From: Streptomyces sp. 35G-GA-8
GTDB lineage: Bacteria; Actinomycetota; Actinomycetes; Streptomycetales; Streptomycetaceae
Direction of reading: 5' to 3'
Length of the DNA: 64,000 nucleotides
NCBI RefSeq assembly: GCF_023534745.1
Contig: NZ_JAMHJQ010000005.1
Coordinates: forward strand, 449,889-513,888
This document shows, one piece after another, positions 52,700 to 61,516 of this stretch (positions are counted from its first letter, which is position 1; each line of letters opens with the position of its first letter). The notes under the pieces are model-generated. The model made no database searches, had not been told where the DNA came from, and worked only from the letters and a program-made list of their open reading frames with translations. The position numbers and the translations under genes are program-made.

Positions 52700-53915
52700 G
52701 GGCCGCCTCCGCCGACGGTGCGGGGGCCAACTCGTCGATATCGGGATCGAGGCTCGCCACAATGGCCCGCGCGCACCCGAACTCCGTCCCCGCGAGGAGC
52801 CCCGGCAGGACATCGAGAAGTGCCCGCGAGGGCGGGCGCTCCCCGTCCAGGGCGCCGCGTGGCCCGTGCGTGTCGCCGGGGGCCAGTGGCCGGGTGTCGT
52901 CGAAGTCCCCTGCGGCCCGGCCGATCTCCGTCAGCCAGCGGTGGAGGCGGGCGTGGGCGTCTCCGTCAGCCGCGAGAGCCGGGCCGCTCACGCCCCGTTC
53001 CCGCGCGTGGGCCGCGGGCAGCGGGCCGAGTCCCGCGAGGAGCAGGCGCAGGGTCCGGGACCGCCCCACCCGCGTGGCCAGGCGCCGTACTTCCGCTGTC
53101 GTACGCGCGGCGTGAGGGCCCCCCAGCACCTCGTCCCGCAGGCGCCGGGAGCGGGCGGCGGGATCGGCCCATCCAACGACGGAGAGCAGCCTGCCGAGGC
53201 TGTCGAGATGGGCCGCGCAGCGGCGGCGGGCGGCCGTCCCGCGCGTGACCCGCTCACCGCGGGCGGCCCGCAGCCAGGGCGCGGCCCAGAACGGCAGACC
53301 GCCCGGTGCCACGGGCAGATGCTCGGCTTCGGCCCGCTGGACGATGTCTCCTTGCAGCGCGCAGCGCAGGATCAGCCCGGCCGGCCAGTCGGCCAGGGCG
53401 GGGCCCAGCGGCACATGCAACCGGTCCAGCCGGAGGCCGTCCCGGTCGTCGGCCCGTTCGGCCAGGGGCAGACCCGCCGCCTCGGACATCACGTGTGCGT
53501 CGTGGTCCGCGTGGCCGTTGTGTCCGTCGTGGTCCTCATGGCCCGCGTGGTCCTCGTGGTGTGTCGGTTCGCGTCCGGTGGGGCGCGGTGTCGATTCCGT
53601 GTCCAGCTGTGCCCGTACCCGTTCGCGTACCTCGTCGAGCGCACGGGCGGCGTGACCGGGCTCTGTCACGGTGACGCGGACAGCGGGCCGTGGCACGGCG
53701 CGTTCGAGATCGTCCAGCCACCGCGCGCGGGCGGGTACCGGGGCCCCGCAGACCACGAGCGCGTCGGCGGCGGCGGGCGAGGCCACCACCGTCCGGCCCC
53801 GCCGCCGGAGTTCCGCCTCCACACCGAGCCGGATCCCGGTCGCGCCCGGCCAGGTCACGAGGAAGACGGCGGGCTGCCGCATGGCGGTGCGCCGGAGAGC
53901 GCCTCTCAGGTCCAT
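52692..53915 (-). CDS. Fused NuoB/NuoD-like protein with His-rich linker
   Basis: 407 residues. Residues 1-105 resemble a degenerate NuoB/20-kDa fold (VFLVTWPGATGIRLGVEAELRRRG, DALVVCGAPVP), with no conserved Fe-S cysteine cluster. Residues about 117-143 are a His/Asp/Glu run (HHEDHAGHEDHDGHNGHAD) able to bind metals. Residues about 160-407 resemble the large subunit NuoD (PLGPALADWPAGLILRCALQGDIVQRAE, AAHLDSLGRLLSVVGW, and SLDPDIDEL at the end), lacking the usual quinone-site residues. It overlaps nuoA by 10 bp and nuoH by 8 bp. Probably links the membrane arm to an unknown electron or metal-dependent partner (inference). Confidence 0.7.
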   Translation of the reverse strand: MDLRGALRRTAMRQPAVFLVTWPGATGIRLGVEAELRRRGRTVVASPAAADALVVCGAPVPARARWLDDLERAVPRPAVRVTVTEPGHAARALDEVRERVRAQLDTESTPRPTGREPTHHEDHAGHEDHDGHNGHADHDAHVMSEAAGLPLAERADDRDGLRLDRLHVPLGPALADWPAGLILRCALQGDIVQRAEAEHLPVAPGGLPFWAAPWLRAARGERVTRGTAARRRCAAHLDSLGRLLSVVGWADPAARSRRLRDEVLGGPHAARTTAEVRRLATRVGRSRTLRLLLAGLGPLPAAHARERGVSGPALAADGDAHARLHRWLTEIGRAAGDFDDTRPLAPGDTHGPRGALDGERPPSRALLDVLPGLLAGTEFGCARAIVASLDPDIDELAPAPSAEAAHA

Positions 53916-54256
53916 CGGAAGGCCCCCTCACGCCAGGCGTAGGCCACCGCGGCGAAGAGAATCCCGAGGAACAGGAACATCTCGATGACGGCGCTCGCCC
54001 CGACCCGCGACACCACCTTGACCCACGGGTACATGAAGAGCATCTCCATGTCGAAGGCCAGAAAGATCATCGCGACGGGGTACCAGCGCACATGGAACCG
54101 CGAGAACGCGTGTTCGGCGGCGGGCAGTCCACCGGTGAACGGGCCCGAATCCAGCGGCGTACGGTCGACGGCCAGCCAAGCGGCCAGGCCGTACAGCGCC
54201 GCCAGTCCGGCCACGACCACCGCGAGGAGAACCAGCACCGGCTGCCACACACCCAC
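53906..54256 (-). CDS. nuoA: NADH-quinone oxidoreductase subunit A-like
   Basis: 116 residues from GTG 54256, which has GGAGGA 8 bases upstream (GTG 54289 and 54250 are alternatives). Three membrane helices; the typical NuoA segment RWYPVAMIFLAFDMEMLFMYPWVKVV contains the conserved acidic residues of helix 2. First gene of the leftward cluster, divergent from the chitinase gene. Confidence 0.88.
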   Translation of the reverse strand: MGVWQPVLVLLAVVVAGLAALYGLAAWLAVDRTPLDSGPFTGGLPAAEHAFSRFHVRWYPVAMIFLAFDMEMLFMYPWVKVVSRVGASAVIEMFLFLGILFAAVAYAWREGAFRWT

Positions 54257-54374
54257 CTCGCCCTTCCTCCGTTCTCTCTCGCCGCTCACCGCTCGCCGCT
54301 CGCCCGGGAAGGACCGCGGAGCTCATGGTGTGCCGCGGACAGGGCCAAATCGTGGAGGCGCGACGACGGCGCGA

Positions 54375-54398
54375 TTGGTCCATACCAAACCCTTGACG
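54375..54398 (+). promoter_or_regulatory. DasR-like (dre) site and -35 box of the chitinase gene
   Basis: TTGGTCCATACCAA at 54375-54388 is a palindrome with the TGGT-N6-ACCA core of the N-acetylglucosamine-responsive DasR site. TTGACG, a good -35 hexamer, follows at 54393-54398, about 85 bp before the start codon. Repression by DasR and release by amino sugars is expected from streptomycete chitinase genes. Confidence 0.65.
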
Positions 54399-54480
54399 CG
54401 CGCTTCGCTCACACCTTGAATCAAGTAGTGAACTCCCTTGCCACATCCCCGACTTGTGCGCGGCTCGTGAAAGGTATGAC

Positions 54481-55641
54481 ATGGGCATGAGAATTCACTG
54501 GAGACGCGTGGTCGCCCGGCGGCGCGGCTCCATGACCCGCAGGGCGGCATACGCCGCCATCGGCTCCCTCATCGTGGGCCTGCTGAGCGTGCTCCCCGCG
54601 TCTCCCGCCGCGGCGGCCACCGGCCAGATCAGCGGACTGGCGGGCAAGTGCGTCGACGTGGCGGGCGCTTCGAGCGCCAATGGCACCGCCGTGCAGTTGT
54701 ACGACTGCAACGGCACCGGTGCCCAGCAGTGGAGCGTCAACTCGGACGGCACCATCCGGGCTCTCGGCAAGTGTCTGGATGTCACCGGCAATTCGACCGC
54801 CAACGGGGCCCCGCTCCAGCTGTGGGACTGCAGCGGCGGCGCCAATCAACGGTGGGTCGTGACCGCCGCGCGGGACATCGTGAGTGTCGCCGCCGACAAG
54901 TGTGTCGATGTCACGGGCAACAACTCGGCCAACGGCACCCGGTTGCAGATCTGGACCTGCACCGGCGCCGGCAACCAGAAGTGGTCGGCTCCTGCCACCG
55001 GCGGCGGCAACCCGAGTCCGGGCGGATTCGTGGTCTCCGAGGCCCAGTTCAACCAGATGTTCCCGGGCCGGAACCCCTTCTACACGTACAGCGGTCTGAC
55101 CGCCGCTCTCGGCGCCTACCCCGCCTTCGCCAAGACGGGCAGTGACACCGTCCAGCGCCAGGAGGCGGCGGCCTTCCTCGCCAACGTCAATCATGAGACC
55201 GGCGGCCTGGTCCACGTCGTGGAGCAGAACACCGCCAACTACCCGCACTACTGCGACTGGGGCCAGCCCTACGGCTGCCCGGCGGGCCAGGCCGCGTACT
55301 ACGGGCGCGGTCCGATCCAGCTCAGCTGGAACTTCAACTACAAGGCGGCCGGGGACGCGCTCGGCATCGATCTGCTCAACAACCCCTGGCTCGTCCAGAA
55401 CGACTCGGCCGTGGCCTGGAAGACCGCCCTGTGGTACTGGAACACCCAGTCCGGCCCCGGCACGATGACCCCGCACAACGCGATGGTCAACCAGCGCGGT
55501 TTCGGCGAGACGATCCGCAGCATCAACGGTTCCCTGGAGTGTGACGGGCGCAACCCCGCCCAGGTCCAGAGCCGGGTCGACGCCTACCAGCGCTTCATCT
55601 CGATCCTCGGCACCACACCGGGCGGCAATCTCTACTGCTGA
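54481..55641 (+). CDS. Secreted family 19 chitinase with ricin-B (CBM13) domain
   Basis: 386 residues. Sec signal about 18-50 (AAYAAIGSLIVGLLSVLPASPAAAA), a ricin-type beta-trefoil (about 52-180) with three QxW-type repeats (AQQWSVN, NQRWVVT, NQKWSAP), a short linker, and the GH19 catalytic domain (about 190-386) with AAAFLANVNHETGG (catalytic Glu) and YYGRGPIQLSWNFNYKAAG. It hydrolyses chitin, binding through the lectin domain. ATG 54481 has GAAAGG at 6 bases; ATG 54532 is an alternative. A dre-like site lies upstream. Confidence 0.92.
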   Translation: MGMRIHWRRVVARRRGSMTRRAAYAAIGSLIVGLLSVLPASPAAAATGQISGLAGKCVDVAGASSANGTAVQLYDCNGTGAQQWSVNSDGTIRALGKCLDVTGNSTANGAPLQLWDCSGGANQRWVVTAARDIVSVAADKCVDVTGNNSANGTRLQIWTCTGAGNQKWSAPATGGGNPSPGGFVVSEAQFNQMFPGRNPFYTYSGLTAALGAYPAFAKTGSDTVQRQEAAAFLANVNHETGGLVHVVEQNTANYPHYCDWGQPYGCPAGQAAYYGRGPIQLSWNFNYKAAGDALGIDLLNNPWLVQNDSAVAWKTALWYWNTQSGPGTMTPHNAMVNQRGFGETIRSINGSLECDGRNPAQVQSRVDAYQRFISILGTTPGGNLYC

Positions 55642-55679
55642 CCTCGGGGAGAGGACCCCTCCGGCCCGCTGAAGATCTC

Positions 55680-55712
55680 GGGGGCCGTCCGGCCGCGGGC
55701 CGGGCGGCCCCC
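55680..55712. terminator. Bidirectional terminator chitinase / GH36 genes
   Basis: GGGGGCCG pairs with CGGCCCCC and the stem continues through one G-U pair into CCGG/CCGG, about 13 bp in all with a 7-base loop, between convergent genes. Confidence 0.8.
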
Positions 55713-55740
55713 GTCGCCATGAAGCCGGCTCCTTTCTCCC

Positions 55741-57873
55741 CTACTCCTCCTCGTCCACCCTGATCAGGTGCAGGGACGTGCTGGACCAGTCCCCGGCCGG
55801 CAGGTCGGGCGTGATCCCGTACCCGGTCAGCACCGACGCATGACGCACGGCGCCGGTACGGGTGTCCCGGTAGCGCGCGGCGGGGTCCAGACCCGCGAGT
55901 CTGAGGGCGGGGCGCGGTGTGCCGTGGCGCGGGGCCCGCTGCCAGACCAGCACGAACGCCTCCCGCCGGTCCGCGGTGGTGTACTGCACGGCGGACGGCG
56001 CGTCGTCGACAGGACCGCGCAGCCGGTGCAGGGTGCCGTGCTGCACGATATGGCGGACCTTCTTGTACTCCGCCACCCACTCGGCGCCCTCGGCGCGTTC
56101 CGCCGCCGTCCAGCGCCCGAGATCGCCGCCCACCGCCAGCACCCCCGCCATCGCGACATGGAACCGGTAACGCAGCGGCACCGAGCGGCCGGTGAGCTGG
56201 TTGGGCACATCCGTCACCCAGGCCGCCATGGTCCGTGCCGGGTAGACCTGGCCGAATCCGTGCTGGATCGAGACCCGGTCCGCCGCGTCGGTGTTGTCGG
56301 ACGGCCACGCCTGGTCCGTACGGGAGAGGATGGCCAGGTCCACCCGGCCACCGCCGCCGCTGCATGTCTCGATCCGCAGTCCCGGGTGGTCCGCGCGCAG
56401 CCGGTCGATCACCTCGTACAGATGGTGTGTGTACCGCGTCCACAACACGTCCTCGCCGTCCTCGCGGCCGGGCCAGCCTGCCTCGCTGAAGGCGCGGTTC
56501 ATGTCCCACTTGAGGAAGTCGATCCCGTTCTCCGCGACCAGCCGCGTCAGCCAGCCGTACGCCCACTCGGCGACATCGTCCCTGGCGAAGTTGAGCACGA
56601 GCTGATTGCGCAGCTCGGTGCGGGTGCGGTGCGGGAAGTGCAGTACCCAGTCCGGGTGCGCGCGGTACAGGTCGCTGTCCGGGTTGACCATTTCGGGCTC
56701 CACCCAGAGGCCGAAACGCATTCCGAGCCGGTGGACCTCCTCGATCAGCGGCGTGAGCCCGTCGGGGAAGCCCCCGGTCGCGGGCGCCCAGTCGCCCAGT
56801 CCGGCCGTGTCGTCGCGGCGCCCGCCGTACCAGCCGTCGTCGACGACGTAGAGCTCCACACCGAGCTCGGCGGCCCGCGCCGCCAGCGCCTTCTGCCCGG
56901 CCTCGTCGACCTCGAAGCCGGTGGCCTCCCAGGAGTTGAACAGTACGGGGCGCACCTCCTCGGGGTGCGGCAGCACATGGGCCAGGATGTACGCGTGCCA
57001 GGCCCGGCTGGCCGCGCCGAAGCCGCCGTCGGTGTACACGGCCGCGTAGCGCGGGGTCGCGTACTCCTCGCCGGGACCGAGCGGGAGCGCCGGCCCGTCA
57101 TGTCCGGCTCCGCCGGTGAAGGCGGTACGTCCGTCGGGGGTGCGCTGCACGGTGACCTGCCAGCTTCCGCTCCAGGCCAGGGCCGCGCTCCACACCTCGC
57201 CCCGGTCCTCGGTGGCGTCGCCGGCGTCCAGCATCAGCCAGGGGTTGGCGTGATGGCTGGTGATGCCGCGCCGGCTGGTGAGCACGGTCTCGCCGTGCGG
57301 TACCGGCTCCCGGTGGAGCACGCCCTCCGCCGACCACTGTCCGGTGACATGGCTGATGCGGTAGTCGTCGCGCGGCGGCAGGGTCCAGGCCGCGGAGTCC
57401 ACGCGGGGCAGCGAGACCGGTTCCCGGCCGGTGTTGCGCAGCACGGTCCAGCGTTCGATGACATCGGTGTCCTCGTGGACGCGGTAGTGCAGGGTGACCG
57501 AGAGCGGGTAGTGGCGGTCGCGGAACTCCAAGGCCAGCTCGGCTGTTCCGGGCGCCGGTGCGCTGGTGCGATGGCCGACGGCCCGCCACTCGAAGGCGCG
57601 GGTGCCGTCGGCGAACCGTACCCGCAGGGAGGGCGCCCCGTACCGGGCTCCTCCGTCGACGGGCAGTTCCTCGCCCGCCGCCGGGCGGCCCTCGAAACTG
57701 CTGATCTCCACGGCCGGAGGAGGTACGAGTTCCCCGGCCGCCGCGAGGGTCAGCCGCGGTCCCCACGCGAGGTGGCAGGGCGCTCCCGTGTCATCGATCC
57801 GCAGCGCGTACGACGTGCGCGCGGTGGAGAGCAGCCAGACCCCGGAGGCCGGGGCGAAGGAGATCAGAGACAT
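55741..57873 (-). CDS. GH36 alpha-galactosidase
   Basis: 710 residues from ATG 57873 (MSLISFAP). An N-terminal beta-supersandwich (about 1-300), then the barrel with NSWEATGFEVDE, VDDGWYGGRRDD, FGLWVEPEMVNPDSDLYRAHPDW, FLKWDMNRAF (nucleophile Asp), IETCSGGGGRVDLAILSRTDQAWPSDNTDAADR (acid/base Asp) and a C-terminal beta domain. No signal peptide, so it acts in the cytoplasm on imported alpha-galactosides such as melibiose or raffinose. Divergent from the ROK-ABC-GH27 operon. Confidence 0.94.
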   Translation of the reverse strand: MSLISFAPASGVWLLSTARTSYALRIDDTGAPCHLAWGPRLTLAAAGELVPPPAVEISSFEGRPAAGEELPVDGGARYGAPSLRVRFADGTRAFEWRAVGHRTSAPAPGTAELALEFRDRHYPLSVTLHYRVHEDTDVIERWTVLRNTGREPVSLPRVDSAAWTLPPRDDYRISHVTGQWSAEGVLHREPVPHGETVLTSRRGITSHHANPWLMLDAGDATEDRGEVWSAALAWSGSWQVTVQRTPDGRTAFTGGAGHDGPALPLGPGEEYATPRYAAVYTDGGFGAASRAWHAYILAHVLPHPEEVRPVLFNSWEATGFEVDEAGQKALAARAAELGVELYVVDDGWYGGRRDDTAGLGDWAPATGGFPDGLTPLIEEVHRLGMRFGLWVEPEMVNPDSDLYRAHPDWVLHFPHRTRTELRNQLVLNFARDDVAEWAYGWLTRLVAENGIDFLKWDMNRAFSEAGWPGREDGEDVLWTRYTHHLYEVIDRLRADHPGLRIETCSGGGGRVDLAILSRTDQAWPSDNTDAADRVSIQHGFGQVYPARTMAAWVTDVPNQLTGRSVPLRYRFHVAMAGVLAVGGDLGRWTAAERAEGAEWVAEYKKVRHIVQHGTLHRLRGPVDDAPSAVQYTTADRREAFVLVWQRAPRHGTPRPALRLAGLDPAARYRDTRTGAVRHASVLTGYGITPDLPAGDWSSTSLHLIRVDEEE

Positions 57874-57900
57874 TGATCCTCGCGTTCGATTAGCGCCACA

Positions 57901-58033
57901 GGAGAGGTGAGAAGCCAACCTCTCCTTCGATCAGCTGTCAACACCTGTGGTGCATCTGGCTTTCACAGGTCGACGGCATCCTCAGAAGGCCCTTCGGATG
58001 AAGTCTGTTTCTTTCATTGACAGCAGAAAAGAA
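57901..58033. promoter_or_regulatory. Inverted repeats in the GH36/ROK divergent region
   Basis: Three candidate sites: GGAGAGGT...ACCTCTCC (57901-57925, perfect 8-bp arms) just upstream of the GH36 start; ACCTGTG...CACAGGT (57943-57970, perfect 7-bp arms); and TTTCTTTC...GAAAAGAA (58008-58033, imperfect, AT-rich) 20 bp before the ROK start. The last resembles XylR-type ROK operators in base content. Likely binding sites of the adjacent ROK protein, but which one is not decided. Confidence 0.45.
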
Positions 58034-58052
58034 TCACCCTAGCTTTCCGGCC

Positions 58053-59228
58053 ATGCGCTCAACCACTCCTCATGAGGCGGTCCCGGCGACGACGCCGGCC
58101 GCTTCCCTGGTCTTCACGACCGTCCTGTCCCACGGCCCGCTCACCCGGGCCGAGATCGGGCGGCGGGCCCGGCTGTCCCCGGCCGCGGTCACCAAGGCGG
58201 TGCGACCGCTGATGGAGGTCGGGTATCTGGTCGAAGGGGTGGACGAAGGGGCGCCGCCCGCTCTCGGACGTCCGGCCAACCTGGTACGGGTCGACGCGGG
58301 CAGGGCGCTGTTCATCGGGATCAAGGTGACGGGCGACGAGATCATCGCCGTCCTGGCCGATCTGTGCTGCCATATCCGGGTCGCCCGGCATGTACGGCTC
58401 ACCGACCGTGAGCCTACGGCGGTGCTCCCCGCCCTCACCGCGCTGGTGCGCGAACTGCTCCTGGAGGCCGATGGCTTCGGTGTGCGGGTGCGGGGGCTGG
58501 GCATCGCCGTCTCGGGTGATGTGGACCGTACGGACGGTGTGGTGCGCTACTCGCCGTTCCTGGAGTGGCGGGACATCCCACTCGCCGAGATCGTCGGAAC
58601 CGCGACCGGTCTGCCGGTCACGGTCGACAACGACGTACGGGCGCTGACGGTCGCCGAGCAGTGGTTCGGGGCCGGGGTCGGGCTCTCCGACTTCGCGCTG
58701 GTGACCGTGGGCGCCGGCATCGGCTGTGGCCTGGTGGTGCATGGCCGGGTGGTGTCGGGCGCGCATGGCGTGGCCGGCGAGATCGGACATCTGTCCATCG
58801 ACCCGCTCGGTCCGCGGTGCCACTGCGGCAACCACGGATGTGTCGAGGCCATCGCGGCGGACCCGGCGATCCTGCGCGGGGTCCGGGAGGCCACGGGCAA
58901 GCCCGTGACCACCGCGGCCGAGGCGCTGGAGATGGCCCACGGCGGGGACCCCGGGGTCCGGGAGGTCTACGCGCGGGCGGGCGAGGCCATCGGCCGGGCC
59001 ATCGGATCCGTGGTCAATGTCCTCGGACCTGAGCGAGTGATCATCTCCGGCGAGGGCCTGGCCGCGTACGACCTGTTCGCCGAGGGCATCCGCGACGCGT
59101 TCGCCGCGTCCGCCTTCGGTACCGCCGCGCAGTGCGACGTGATGACACGTCCCCTGCCCTTCGAGGAGTGGGCGCGCGGGGCCGCGGCCACCGCGATCCA
59201 GACCTTCATCGGATCCGACACGCAATAG
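58053..59228 (+). CDS. ROK-family transcriptional regulator
   Basis: 391 residues from ATG 58053. Winged HTH at 20-75 (SLVFTTVLSHGPLTRAEIGRRARLSPAAVTKAVRPLMEVGYLVEG), then the ROK sugar-kinase fold with GRPANLVRVDAGRALFIGIKV, GIAVSGDVD, VDNDVRALTVAEQWFGAG, TVGAGIGCGLVV, GEIGHL and the zinc cluster CHCGNHGCVEA. It likely senses galactose or an alpha-galactoside and controls both this operon and the divergent GH36 gene. The stop is 8 bp before the next start. Confidence 0.92.
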   Translation: MRSTTPHEAVPATTPAASLVFTTVLSHGPLTRAEIGRRARLSPAAVTKAVRPLMEVGYLVEGVDEGAPPALGRPANLVRVDAGRALFIGIKVTGDEIIAVLADLCCHIRVARHVRLTDREPTAVLPALTALVRELLLEADGFGVRVRGLGIAVSGDVDRTDGVVRYSPFLEWRDIPLAEIVGTATGLPVTVDNDVRALTVAEQWFGAGVGLSDFALVTVGAGIGCGLVVHGRVVSGAHGVAGEIGHLSIDPLGPRCHCGNHGCVEAIAADPAILRGVREATGKPVTTAAEALEMAHGGDPGVREVYARAGEAIGRAIGSVVNVLGPERVIISGEGLAAYDLFAEGIRDAFAASAFGTAAQCDVMTRPLPFEEWARGAAATAIQTFIGSDTQ

Positions 59229-59236
59229 GAGTAGCG

Positions 59237-60550
59237 ATGACGCTGCAGAGCCGCACCCACCGGACCCCCGCGGGTCCACACCGCAGAAGGGTGGTCCAGG
59301 GGCTGTTCGGTGTCGGGGCCGGGGCCCTGGCCATGCCCGCCCTCGCCGCCTGCGGCGGAGGGGCCGCGTCCGACCCGAAGACGGTGACCTTCGGCTCGAA
59401 CGGCGCGGACGCCACACCGAAGAAGGCGTACGCCGCGGTGACCGACGCCTTCGAGAAGGACAGCAAGCTCACGGTCAAGACGAACACGGTCGACCACGAC
59501 ACGTTCCAGAAGACCATCTCCACCTATCTCCAGGGCACCCCGGACGATGTCTTCACCTGGTTCGCCGGCTACCGCATGCAGTACTTCGCCAAGAAGGGCC
59601 TCGCCGGCCCCATCGACGATGTGTGGGAGACGATAGGCGCCGGCTACAGCGACGCCGCCAAGCAGCTCTCCAAGGGTGAGGACGGGAAGTACTACTTCGT
59701 CCCGCTGTACAACTATCCGTGGGCCGTCTTCTACCGCAAGAGCGTCTTCCAGCAGTACGGCTACGAGATCCCCGTGACCTGGAGTCAGTTCACGGCCCTG
59801 GCCAAGCGGATGCAGAAGGACGGGCTCTCCCCCATCGCGTCCGGGTACGGCGGCGGTGACATCTGGAGCATTCTCGGCGCCTTCGACTATCTCAATCTGC
59901 GGGCCAACGGCTATGACTTCCATATGTCCCTGATGCGGGGTCAGGTCTCCTGGACCGACAGGCGCACCGCCAGGACCATCGACCTGTGGCGCGAGCTCAC
60001 CCCGTACTACCAGAAGGGCGCGGGCGGGCGTTCCTGGCAGGACGCCGCGCAGTCGCTGCTCGACAAGAAGTCCGGCATGGCGATCATCGGTCTCTTCCTG
60101 GGACAGCAGGTCACCGATGAATCCCTGCGCTCCGACATCGACTTCTTCCCGTTCCCGGAGATCGACCCGGCGTACGGTCAGGACGCGGTCGAGGCGCCCA
60201 CCGACGGCTTCATGCTGAGCCGCAAGCCGAAGAACCCGGACGGCGCCCGCAAGTTCCTCGAATTCCTCGGCGGCGCCAAGGCCGAGAACCTCTACATGGG
60301 CGTCGACCCGAGCAATGTCGCCGTCAACTCCGCCGCCACCACCGGCTCGTACAACGCGCTCCAGAAGAAGTCGGCCGAACTCATCGCCGGCGCCAAGCAC
60401 ATCACGCAGTTCGGGGACCGCGACAGCGACCCCGGATTCATCTCCACGGTGGTCCAGCCGGGCTTCACCGAGTGGCTGAACCACCCCGACGACGGTTCGG
60501 CCCTGCTGAAGAAGATCGAGTCGCAGCGCTCGCGCTTCTTCACGGCCTGA
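59237..60550 (+). CDS. Sugar ABC transporter substrate-binding lipoprotein
   Basis: 437 residues. Tat-type lipoprotein signal (HRRRVVQGLFGVGAGALAMPALAACGG, lipobox LAAC). Type I extracellular solute-binding fold: KTVTFGSNGADATPKKAYAAVTDAFEKDS, TPDDVFTWFAGYRM, KYYFVPLYNYPWAVFYRKSVFQQYGYEIPVTW, APTDGFMLSRKPKNPDGARKFLEFL. AGGAG 5 bases before ATG 59237. Binds an alpha-galactoside or related oligosaccharide (inference from neighbours). Confidence 0.92.
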   Translation: MTLQSRTHRTPAGPHRRRVVQGLFGVGAGALAMPALAACGGGAASDPKTVTFGSNGADATPKKAYAAVTDAFEKDSKLTVKTNTVDHDTFQKTISTYLQGTPDDVFTWFAGYRMQYFAKKGLAGPIDDVWETIGAGYSDAAKQLSKGEDGKYYFVPLYNYPWAVFYRKSVFQQYGYEIPVTWSQFTALAKRMQKDGLSPIASGYGGGDIWSILGAFDYLNLRANGYDFHMSLMRGQVSWTDRRTARTIDLWRELTPYYQKGAGGRSWQDAAQSLLDKKSGMAIIGLFLGQQVTDESLRSDIDFFPFPEIDPAYGQDAVEAPTDGFMLSRKPKNPDGARKFLEFLGGAKAENLYMGVDPSNVAVNSAATTGSYNALQKKSAELIAGAKHITQFGDRDSDPGFISTVVQPGFTEWLNHPDDGSALLKKIESQRSRFFTA

Positions 60551-60571
60551 TCCCACCGGAGAGGTTCCACC

Positions 60572-61516
60572 ATGTCCTCCGTGCGTACCGCGCCCGGGTC
60601 CCCGTCGCGCGCGCCGTCCCGTCCTCGCCGGCTCGGTCCTGGTGACCGCCTCTTCCTGACGGTGGTCGTCGGCATCCCGCTGATCGCCCTGCTGGTCTTC
60701 GTGTGGCTCCCGGCGCTGGCCTCCATCGGTCTGTCCTTCACCAGCTGGGACGGTCTGAGCCTGTCCGACATCCACTGGGTCGGGCTGGACAACTACCACC
60801 AGATCTTCACCAACTACCCGCCGTTCTGGCCGGCCGTCCGGCACAACGTGATCTGGCTGCTGTTCACGGTGCTGCTGCCCGCCCCGTTCGGGGTCTTCCT
60901 CGCCTACCAGCTGGACCGCAAGATCCGCTTCACCCGGATCTACCAGACGGCCATCTTCATGCCGATGGTGCTGTCCCTGGCGGTCGTCGGCTTCATCTGG
61001 GAGATCATCTACAACCCGGACAACGGGCTGCTGAACGGGGTGATCGGCGCCGTGTCGTCCGGTCACCACATCGACTGGCTGGGCAATCCCGACCTCAACC
61101 TCTGGGCCGTACTGATCGCCTCGGGCTGGCGGCACACCGGCTACATCATGATTCTCTATCTGGCGGGCCTCAAGGGCTTCGACCCGGCCCTGAAGGAGGC
61201 CGCCGCGCTCGACGGCGCCAATGGACGCCAGACCTTCCTGCGGGTGGTGCTGCCGGCCATGAAGCCGGTCAACATCATCGTGGTGGTCGTCACCGTCATG
61301 GAGTCCCTGCGCGCCTTCGACATCGTCTACGTACTCGGCGGCGGCACCGGCAGCAAGCCCGGCATGGAGCTGCTGTCCCTCCTCATCACCGACAACATCA
61401 TCGGTGAGTCCAGCCATATCGGATACGGGTCGGCCCTCGCGGTCATCCTGCTCCTCGTCTCCCTCGCGGCGATCGGCGCCTTCCTCTTCCAGACCTTCCG
61501 CAAGGAGGACAAGTGA
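60572..61516 (+). CDS. Sugar ABC transporter permease 1 (MalF-like)
   Basis: 314 residues, six membrane helices (LFLTVVVGIPLIALLVFVWLPALASI first). The EAA loop reads KEAAALDGANGRQTFLRVVLPAMKP. Pairs with the next gene product; no ATPase gene follows, as in many streptomycete sugar operons that use the shared ATPase MsiK. Confidence 0.93.
   Translation: MSSVRTAPGSPSRAPSRPRRLGPGDRLFLTVVVGIPLIALLVFVWLPALASIGLSFTSWDGLSLSDIHWVGLDNYHQIFTNYPPFWPAVRHNVIWLLFTVLLPAPFGVFLAYQLDRKIRFTRIYQTAIFMPMVLSLAVVGFIWEIIYNPDNGLLNGVIGAVSSGHHIDWLGNPDLNLWAVLIASGWRHTGYIMILYLAGLKGFDPALKEAAALDGANGRQTFLRVVLPAMKPVNIIVVVVTVMESLRAFDIVYVLGGGTGSKPGMELLSLLITDNIIGESSHIGYGSALAVILLLVSLAAIGAFLFQTFRKEDK

Noticed and set aside
58017-58052. 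Earlier start for the ROK gene
   Set aside because: The ATG at 58053 gives a normal ROK N-terminus, and the upstream bases lie in the likely operator.
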